From assembly GCA_954871525.1 (NCBI GenBank), contig OX940860.1:57028724-57092723 (forward strand): 64,000 nt of DNA, in the 5' to 3' direction. The translations under genes were made by a program, and so were the position numbers. The notes below the pieces were generated by a model, which was not told the DNA's origin, ran no database searches, and saw only the letters and a program-made list of their open reading frames with translations. Below are positions 56,545 through 64,000 of the stretch, piece by piece (the first letter of the stretch is position 1; every line of letters starts with the position of its first letter). Source of the DNA: Parietaria judaica. Taxonomy: Eukaryota; Streptophyta; Magnoliopsida; Rosales; Urticaceae.

Positions 56545-56913
56545 AGGGTAGCCCGAGAACACGCCTCGAGACCCTTCCAGCAATCGTCGGAAGAACGGAG
56601 CACGACAATCGCCATTCGACGTGACGAGCCGCGCCAGTGCTTCACAAGACGCGACGCCGCAACCGACGACCAGCATCACGTTCAACGCGAGGGCCCAGAC
56701 CCTCGCCAGGCGGACTTAGCCGCTTCGCCAAGTTCCACTAGCTCAGATCGGGAATGAAGACGGTGTCAACGATGCTTCGCAGAGGTCAGTCGACGTTCAT
56801 GACCGGGAAAGCACAAGAGATAACAACGGCAACGGAGGTCGCCAGGACCACCCCGCCAGGATCGCCCGGGGGGTCGCCAGGAGGTTCGCCAAGACGAAGA
56901 CCCAGAAGATGCC

Positions 56914-57348
56914 GAAGATCGCCGGGACCACCCGGACCCTCGCCTGGTTCGCCCGGGAGGTCATCAGGAGGTTCGCCAGGCCGAAGATCCTGAAGACGTT
57001 GAAGACCGCCGGAACTACCCGGACCCTTGCCAGGTTCGCCCGGGGGGTCGTCAGGAGGTTCGCCAGGCCGAAGATCTCGAAGACGTTGAAGACCGCCGGA
57101 ACTACCCGGACCCTCGCCAGGTTCGCCCGGGGGGTCGTCAGGAGGTTCGCCAGGCCGAATATCCCGAAGACGTTGAAGACCGCCGGAACTACCCGGACCC
57201 TCGTCGGGTTCGCCCGGGGGGTCGTCAGGAGATTCGCCAGGCCGAAGATCCCGAAGACGTTGAAGATCACCGGAACTACCCGGACCCTCGCCAGGCTCGC
57301 CCGGGGGGTCGTCAAGAGATTCGCCAGGCCGAAGACTTTAACGACATG
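56914..57348 (+). repeat. 87-bp tandem repeat (29 codons), five copies, in gag of D
   Basis: Units start at about 56914, 57001, 57088, 57175 and 57262 (GAAGACCGCCGGAACTACCC, then GGACCCTCGCCAGGTTCGCC). The length is a multiple of three and no stop occurs in several frames. In the frame of the downstream gag the unit gives a charged segment around EDVEDRRNYPDPRQVRPGGR. Upstream of the array that frame meets a stop, so the exact gag start is unresolved. Confidence 0.9.
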
Positions 57349-57540
57349 GAGCACCGACGGAACATCCCAGACCCTCGCCAGGATCGCCCAGAGGGTCGCC
57401 AAGGGAACCGTCATAATGAAGACCGCAACCTTGCCAGGGCAAACCTAGACCGCCCGGGGGGTCGTCAACCCTCACCAAGACGTGAAGACATAAGATGAGC
57501 TGAAATTATCTACCTCGAAGACTACAGAGAAGACCAGTAA

Positions 57541-58590
57541 CGCGACCGCCGGGCTTCGCCCAACCGTCGTCTAGGTCACCAGGAGCTTCGCCAACCGCAG
57601 CGCGATGACGCATTCGACCTCCTCCAAGGGATGCAGAAGGAAATCCAAGACTTGCGCTCTTCCCAAGACCGTGGCATGAGAGGCCGTGCCGTGCATGACG
57701 GGACTCTGTCCCCACTCGCACCACACCTGCTCGACGGGGAAGCCGTAGGCGACCTACGCTTCGCAAGCAACCTCATCTACGACTGGAAAGGAGATCCAGC
57801 CTACCACCTCGTCCAGTACCAGACGATCATGCAGATGAAGAAGTGCTCAGCCTCGACGATATGCCAGGCATTCTGCCTAACCCTTACGGGAACGACATTC
57901 GAATGGTACCAGCGACTACCCAAGGCAAGCATCTACTTTTTCAACCAGCTCAAGGACATGTTCCTCGCCCGCTTCGCCGGCGCAGTGACTCAAAGAAAGG
58001 AGAAATACTACCTCTGGTCCATCAAGCAGAAGACCGACAAATCCCTGCAGAAGTTCATCAACCGCTTCGTCGAAGAATCCAACAAGGTAAACGACTACAC
58101 TGACAGCGATGTCGTCATCGCCCTCATCGACGGACTACAAACCGGGGAGTTCTTGATCTCCCTCGTGAAGGAAATATCGTCGACCATGACAGAGCTCATG
58201 ACAAGAGCAGCCCAGCACATCTCCGTGGAGGAATACCTTGCCAGCAGGAAGTCAGTGGAGCCGGGGAGCCGTCAACAAAGCCACGATCGCTCCCCCGACG
58301 AGCCAAAGATGAAGAAAAGTCGCCCAGACGACAACAGGAACCGAATGACGAAACCGCAAGGGAGTCAGGCGATGAAGAAGCCGTTCCGCTATAGAGAATA
58401 CACGCCGCTGATAACAACGCCAGACGAGATCTACGCGATGCACGGCGACAAGTTCAAGAAGCCCCCTCCGCTTAGCAGGCCAGGGAAGGATAAAAGCCGA
58501 TACTGCCAATTCCATCGTGACTATGGTCACATGACGTCGGAGTGCTACCAGCTGAAGAATCAAATTGAAGATCTGATCAAGGAAGGATAA
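57541..58590 (+). pseudogene. Gag of D with zinc-knuckle-like motif
   Basis: The frame opens after TAA 57538-57540 and runs to TAA 58588-58590. Features: RDDAFDLLQGMQKEIQDLR; capsid-type LRFASNLIYDWKGDPAYHLV, TFEWYQRLPKASIYFFNQLK and LQKFINRFVEESNKV; a Lys/Arg-rich linker; then YCQFHRDYGHMTSECYQLKN, a C-x2-H-x4-H-x4-C variant of the Gag zinc knuckle usual in Tat elements. Further stops upstream (TGA 57496-57498, TAA 57538-57540) separate it from the repeat segment. Protease follows in another frame. Confidence 0.85.
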
Positions 58591-58811
58591 CTAAAGGCGT
58601 TCGTCAAGAGGATAATGGCAAGAGACGGAGAAATGTCGGCCCCACTCCTAACAATGGCACCGCCGACGACCGAGGGAAAGCCTTAGCGGCAACCCCACTG
58701 AACGTCGTATCAATGATCATCGGAGGATCAGGAACTGGAGACTCAGGCCAAAGCAGACGGAGCTACGCACGCGCAACGGATAAAGGATGGTCGCCAATCT
58801 AGGTTAACCTG

Positions 58812-60320
58812 ATGGGCTCAACACCTCCAATCCGCACAGGCGAAGCCATCACCTTCACAGAAGACGAAGCTCTGACCATTTATCACCCGCACAACGACGC
58901 CATCGTCTTAGAAGCGCAGATCGCCAACAGCATGGTCAGGAGGATCCTCATCGACAACGGAAGCTTAGCCGACGTAATCTTCAAGACGGCCTTCGACAAG
59001 ATGAGCTTGGGTCGAATCATCGCAAACCCAGTTCGTACACCGCTATTCGGTTTTGCAGGAGAACGCGTGACGACCAAAGGATCCATCGAGCTGCCAACGA
59101 CTTTCGGGGCCAAAGACGGACCTAGGGTGACTCGAATGGTGAGCTATCTCATCGTTGACATGCCTTCGTCATACAACGTCATCATCGGAAGGCCCACGCT
59201 CAACCAGCTCCAGGCCGTGACATCCACCTATCACCTACTCGTAAAGTTCCCAACGCCAAGCGCAGTCGGAATCATGCGAGGAAGCCAAGCTGAGTCACGA
59301 GCCTGCTACGAGAAGGGAGTACGCCGGAGCACAACCACAGTCGCAGCCATCAGCAAAGGAGTCAACAACCTTATCATCGCCACACGAGGAGAACCAGGAG
59401 AGGATACGAAAAATCCAACAGCCGTTATCGGACTGAGAGAAATATTCGCCCTCCTGCGACAATAAGAGAAGACCTTGGACCAATCCAGGAAGACGAGCGG
59501 AGCTGCGCCAGAAGACTCTCCAGACTACGCGACGTACAGGCGCCTCGTCGACAAGATTTCCAACCACCTACGCTTTATCAAGCGGAAGATCAACCACGCC
59601 AAGCAAAGGAGCAAAGAAAAGCGCCAACCAGGGGTCGCCCAGAAAAGAGAAGCAAAGGCTGACATAGTCACTAAGCAAACTCACGGCATCAACACCCCCG
59701 CAGCTGAAGGAAGAAAGAAGACGAAGGACGCACCGCCAAGCAGAAGAACCGCGCCCAATGGGCCGGTATGGAGTATGCACATCAGCTGAAGCAACAACGA
59801 CACCAGGGCAGGAGCAGGAATCGTCTTCATCAGCCCTCAAGGAGAAAAGTCGAAGTACGCCATCAAGTTCGAGTTCATAGCCTCCAGCGACGAAGCCGAA
59901 TGCGGAGCGCTACTCGCTGGCCTAAACCTCGCCGAAAGGCTCGACGTGAAGAATCTATAGATACACTGCAGCTCACAGAAGATCGCAAACCAGATGAACG
60001 GCGGACTATCGACACAGGAGGACAAGACGCTGACTCAACTGCAAGAAGCCATGGAGCGCCTCCAGCCATTGACATGGCACGAGATCACTTGGATCCCTGC
60101 AACCGCCAACGACAAAGCAGCCACGCTAGCTCGAACAATGAGCGGAAAAAGAGAAGACGAATGGCGCAAGACCCCCGACGAAGAAACGGAGGAAGAGTCA
60201 ACCGCCTACGAAGAAATTCTCGCCATCAACACCGAAGATGAGCCCAAGTGGATGAATGCGATAGTCGATTGTCTGCGCCAAGGAGAGCTACCAGTCCTAC
60301 CAGCCAACCCGCACCACTGA
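58812..60320 (+). pseudogene. Protease joined directly to degenerate archaeal-type RNase H of D
   Basis: One frame with stops TAA 59463-59465, TGA 59787-59789 and TAG 59958-59960. Protease: RRILIDNGSLADVIF (active site) and YNVIIGRPTLNQLQ. After a 300-bp Lys/Arg-rich linker comes an RNase H-like stretch: VWSMHIS, then AGAGIVFISPQGEKSKYAIK, SSDEAECGALLAGLNLAERL and QKIANQMNGG. The catalytic Asp of the first strand (usually HVDGS) and of SDSQL are changed, so it is inactive. Reverse transcriptase and classical RNase H that should lie between are absent; integrase is also absent afterwards. An acidic tail ends at TGA 60318-60320. Confidence 0.8.
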
Positions 60321-60535
60321 AGAGGCGACAAAAGCCCCATATCCGTTTGAATAAAGTGTAATGCGCGAGGTAAAGTCTACTATGAATGACCAGCCTTATT
60401 TATGAATAAATTCGTTTTTTACAAAATACTCAGAAAGTTTTCCCGAAACTGCAAGGCAGATTACGCCAAAACTCAGGGGGTACTACGGTATATACCAGCC
60501 CTAAGAAAAAAAAAGACCGACCACGCATTGAAGAC
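60321..60535. other. Untranslated spacer of D with possible poly(A) signals
   Basis: AATAAA occurs at about 60349 and twice near 60403-60410, shortly after the protease/RNase H frame ends. They could serve as 3' end signals. Confidence 0.4.
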
Positions 60536-60930
60536 CTTCGCCAGGTAACAATAGGCACCGGAACGATCCGGATACCCCTTCGCCAGGAAACAATAGGCAC
60601 CGGCACGATCCGGATACCCCTTCGCCAGGCAATAATAGGCACCGGCACGATCCGGATACCTCTTCGCCAGGCAATAATAGGCACCGGCACGATCAGGCTA
60701 CCCCTTCGCCAGGCAATAATAGGCACCGGCACGATCCGGATACCCCTTCGCCAGGAAATAATAGGCACCGGCACGATCCGGATACCCCTTCGCCAGGCAA
60801 TAATAGGCACCGGCACGATCCGGATATCCCTTCGCCAGGAAACAATAGACACCAGCACGATCCGGATACCCCTTCGCCAGGCAACAACAGGCACCGGCAC
60901 GATCCGGATAAATCCTCCGCCAGGCTATAA
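60536..60930. repeat. 42-bp tandem repeat, about nine copies, in D
   Basis: Each unit holds TTCGCCAGGCAATAATAGGC, ACCGGCACGATCC and GGATACCCC. The length is a multiple of three, so a minus-strand frame is open through it; I do not call that a gene. Position before the 3' region parallels the 58-bp array of gypsy E. Confidence 0.92.
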
Positions 60931-61269
60931 TAGGCAGCCTAAACTCGTCGGATTAGCTACCCGGCGAGCAAAGGCATAACATCGTCTACGGACAAAACTG
61001 TATTACTTGCAGGTTATAAAAGGGTGATGACCCTACAGTTGCAGCAGAGTGCACTCACAGACTGCCACAACGCGCCACGATGCGCACACTCGACAAAGCA
61101 AAGGTATGAACAAAAACCAACGTTCAAATTATACTAAAATGCATAAATGTCATGAAACAGGTACGAAAAGAAAAGACAAAATACGCCAAACGAATGTGCC
61201 AGGGCAAGGAGTACGGCTAAAACAAAGCCCGAAAATGTTTATAAATCATAATGGCAAAGAAAAGAGAAA
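60931..61269. other. Non-coding spacer of D
   Basis: No gene recognised. It would contain the 3' untranslated region of the antisense gene ending at 61270. Confidence 0.5.
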
Positions 61270-63983
61270 CTAATCTCTGGGAAGCATCAAGTTGAGAGGC
61301 TCTGTGTCACGAACGGAGTCTGGAGCACCAAGGACGTCAAGGAACCTGAAGGAAAGAGCAAGATGACCATTCTCCTGAAGATGAGTCGCCTGGCAATCCG
61401 CAAATCCCGACCAGTAAACCTCGTCGGAAGCTGCATGCCATGTCGCCTCTGTCTCAGCGAGACTCGCGTCAGCATCCGCCTTTAACTTAGCATGGGAGGA
61501 GGCAGCCTCGGAGACATCACGCTGAAGACGCTCAATCCGGGATTCACGCCTCGCCAAAGAAGCCTCCAAAGCCGCGATATGGTCCTTCGCCATACGAAGC
61601 TCATCTTCAACGGCTCGACGACCCTCGCGCACGCCTTCAGCACGGGAGATCTTGACCTTGAGCTTCGCCTTGGTCACCACACCCTGCAGCGCATCACGCT
61701 TAGCAACGGTTTTCTTCAAGACACCCTTCAAAGACGAACACACGGTATTGGAAGCTTCAAGACGATGAGCCACCTCCGCCGACATCAACAAGGCCTAGAA
61801 GACAAACGACGAGCATGAAGAAAAGCAATACGACAAAGTAAGCAAGAATGCCGAAAAGTACGTACCTTCATGTGACAAGAGGAGTCATCAACAACCAAAG
61901 CCGAGTCCGGAGCATCCACCACCAACGCGATCACCCGAGGACGAAGATCGGAGACGCTCTTGACGCAAAGGCGCTTGAGACTCACCGCACGCTCGACGCT
62001 TGACGAACCGCCAGACTCAGGAACCTCACTTAACGGAGGAACGACAACAGGAGCAGGCACGCCACCACGAGAGTCGCCCCCTGAAGCCACAACTGGAGAT
62101 GACGTCCCACCAAGACCAGCGCCACGCTGACGAACACGACGAGAAGAATCCCCAGCCTCGCCAAGAGACGGCGAGCGCGAACGACGAGACGAAGACACCC
62201 TCTCCGACGATAAACGTCACTTCAGACGACGGAAGGAACGATCATCAAGGCCCTCGCCAGATGACTTAGAGGCCGGAGCAGCCTTGACACCGGAAGCATC
62301 ACGAGCACCGGAAGCAACGACAGAGGCTCGAGGACGCATCTGAGGAACAAACTTCTTGAAGCCAGACGGACCTGCACAAACAGCAAACAAGGCAATGGAG
62401 AACAGCACAACTACTGAAGACCCAGCAAAGGAAATTATACCTGCAGGAGTCGACGAAGCTGGAGCAGCCGAAGGACGAACGACCACCGAAGGAATACGCC
62501 GCTCAGGAGCTGGAGCCTTCGCCCTCGGCGAAGCCTTCGCCGGAGAAGAACGACGAACATCCTCCTTCAAAGAACGACGAACACCCTCCTTCGAAGAATG
62601 ACGAACACCCTTCTTCGAAGAACGATGAACACCCTCCTTAGAAGAACGATGAACGCCTTCCCGCGAAGAAGCCCGAGGTGCATCATCCTCAACCGGGGGA
62701 AGCACTTGTAGAGGAACCGGAGCATGCGCATATGCCTCATCAACATCAACAAAGCCTCCAAGCGAATCAGCAACGAAGCCTGCCGAGATCCACCGCTTAG
62801 GCTCCGTAAAAGGAAGCAGACGACCTTTCTTCACCAACCCTGAGATCAGGCTGCCAAAAGCTCCCGAGCCGGACGTGGGCTCATACGGCAGACGTAACAC
62901 CCGAGAGCTGAAGTCTGGCAAAGACGAGCCAAAGAAGGTCATCGGAGCCCAAACCCATTGACGACTCCAGAGAGGAACCAGCCTACATCGAGGCAGCTCC
63001 AGACGAATGTACGACGAAGACACCATGTACTCTCCAGCCTCCGAAGCGCGACAGTAGAAGCGGAAAGCAGTGCGGAACTCTCCGACCGTCAAAGATCGAC
63101 GAGAGAGAACCCGCCAAGCTAAGAAGCACGTCGCCAAGGCACGAAAAGATCCCGTCACAACTTGGAAGGCCGGCACGCCCAACGACATCAGAAGATCATG
63201 GACGAACGGCCAAAGAGGAAGACCCAACCCATGACGAAGACTCTCCAAGTGCACCGGCAGAAAACCGGGGACACGATCGCAAGGGAGCTCACCAGCAGCA
63301 GGAACTCGAAGACCGGCGATATGCGACAACCCATGAAGAGCAAGGAACGACGTCAACAAAGACTCAGTGACGTGGCTACGCACAATCAGCTTAGGACAGA
63401 TGCGGTAAAGACGTTGTTTGGGTGTCTCGTCAGCAGGAGGAGTCTCGCCAGCGGCAAAGCCCACGATGGCAAGACCCTCGCCTGCAGGTCCCTCCTCAAC
63501 AACGGGCGCCTCACAGACACAGTCACCGCCAACGCCCTGCTCCTCGACGACATCAGACGTATCGACATCAACAAACTCTACGTCAGAGGCGCCATCAAGG
63601 ACCGAAGGCTCAGAGCCATGCTCTCTGGGAGATCCACCTCCATTCGCCAAGCCACCTGCAAAGTCCATAGCACGTCCAGAAGACTCAGAAGACAAAACGC
63701 TCTCCGCCGGAGCCGACAACAAAAGACGAATCAACAACGAGAGGTCCTGACCGAGCCCGGAGACAGGCACGCTTGACCTAGGAATGATAATTTACTTGGC
63801 AGGAGATAGCCCCGGTCCCGACGAACCCAACGCAAAAATCGGATCGTCGATCGGAGTCTCGAAGCCCTCAAAATCGAAGTTTCCGTCAAAATCGGACTCC
63901 GCCACCTCTTTTTGCGGCCCTTTCACCGGAGCAAGTTCACCGGAGTTGAAGACAACCTCACCGCCACCAACGGATATCACCAT
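61270..63983 (-). pseudogene. Antisense Transposase_28-like (putative gypsy-type transposon) gene, three exons, two in-frame stops
   Basis: Exons on the minus strand are 63983-62441, 62371-61866 and 61794-61270; introns of 69 and 71 bp are GT-AG. The 69-bp intron is itself open in frame, so its removal is not forced. In-frame stops are TAA 63792-63794 and TGA 62217-62219. The N-terminus is acidic. The central part (RLYRICPKLIVRSHVTESLL, then FLPVHLESLRHGLGLPLWPF and TGSFRALATCFLAWRVL) fits the putative gypsy-type transposon family, whose function is unknown. A Ser/Arg-rich run of 8-residue repeats (KEGVHRSS type) and a Ser/Pro linker follow; exon 3 is a long coiled coil (KDHIAALEASLARRESRIER). 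The frame is still open at the window edge, so the start may lie beyond. Confidence 0.65.
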
Positions 63984-64000
63984 CGCCGCTGGAAAACTCG

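Larger units (their letters stand above)
55001..64000 (+). mobile_element. Gypsy-type retrotransposon D (Tat/Retand-like, non-autonomous), 3' end outside window
   Basis: The order on the plus strand is LTR (about 55001-56527), primer site, repeat-rich gag, protease, degenerate archaeal-type RNase H, a 42-bp tandem array, then an antisense gene. Reverse transcriptase, the ordinary RNase H and integrase are not present. A second RNase H and tandem arrays before the 3' LTR fit the Tat/Retand group. The left boundary at 55001 (TGTCATGGTAAG) is my best guess. Inclusion of the antisense gene inside D is inferred from position and from absence of a 3' LTR before it. Confidence 0.65.

Noticed and set aside
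60430..60900. Minus-strand 156-codon frame with a 14-residue repeat
   Set aside because: The 42-bp repeat is a multiple of three, which keeps any stop-free frame open; no start context or homology supports it.
62372..62440. Certain intron in the antisense gene
   Set aside because: The GT-AG borders are good, but the 69 bp are open in frame, so it is given as likely rather than proven.

Overview
The window is nuclear DNA of a flowering plant, most likely a eudicot. Evidence: spliced genes with GT-AG introns of about 70 bp to 1.9 kb, an AT-rich background with AT microsatellites, an extracellular EDGP-type protein, a plant PhzF-like gene, and dense nested Ty1/copia, Ty3/gypsy, CACTA and PIF/Harbinger elements. 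I cannot name the species.

Layout. 1-5030: right part of a CACTA transposon, with its end CACTAGTACAAATTG read on the minus strand at 5030. It carries clusters of a CpG-rich palindromic motif (GCCGCGGC), a BED-finger/AT-hook reading frame broken by a stop codon, and a four-exon minus-strand gene with a plant transposon protein domain and an Asn-Pro-rich tail. 5031-8620: minisatellite, decayed copia element with one LTR, and a 5'-truncated LTR of the family called A here. 8621-10700: spacer with an AT microsatellite and a degenerate tandem array. 10701-14421: an intact six-exon PhzF-like gene (298 residues).

14586-24580: a rearranged retrotransposon pile. A small copia element B (294-bp LTR, gag start) encloses the 5' LTR and leader of an A element (A1) and a minus-strand LTR and gag zinc knuckle of a related family C. 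25171-26478: an intact intronless EDGP/basic 7S globulin-like gene with a TATA box, on the minus strand. 26570-31280: AT-rich spacer with a transposon remnant, a foldback element and a decayed reading frame.

31281-52031: a minus-strand Ty3/gypsy element (E, Tat-like, with a second RNase H) inserted in an AT microsatellite. It contains a solo LTR of its own family in opposite orientation (48848-49640, duplication GTTAT) and a complete 10.76-kb A element (A2, 33266-44022, duplication GCTGG). A2 has near-identical 2.7-kb LTRs, a structured leader in place of gag, and a pol with few breaks. 52470-53522: a PIF/Harbinger-type element with TAA duplications. 55001-64000: a second gypsy-type element (D), plus strand, with LTR, repeat-rich gag, protease and a degenerate archaeal-type RNase H, but no reverse transcriptase or integrase. 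Near its 3' part lies a long antisense spliced gene resembling the putative gypsy-type transposon (Transposase_28) family.

Only the PhzF-like and EDGP-like genes look like ordinary, intact host genes. The most unusual material is family A (four traces in this window), with serial stem-loops in its leader and a conserved palindrome in its LTRs, and the palindrome-array CACTA element with its cargo genes.
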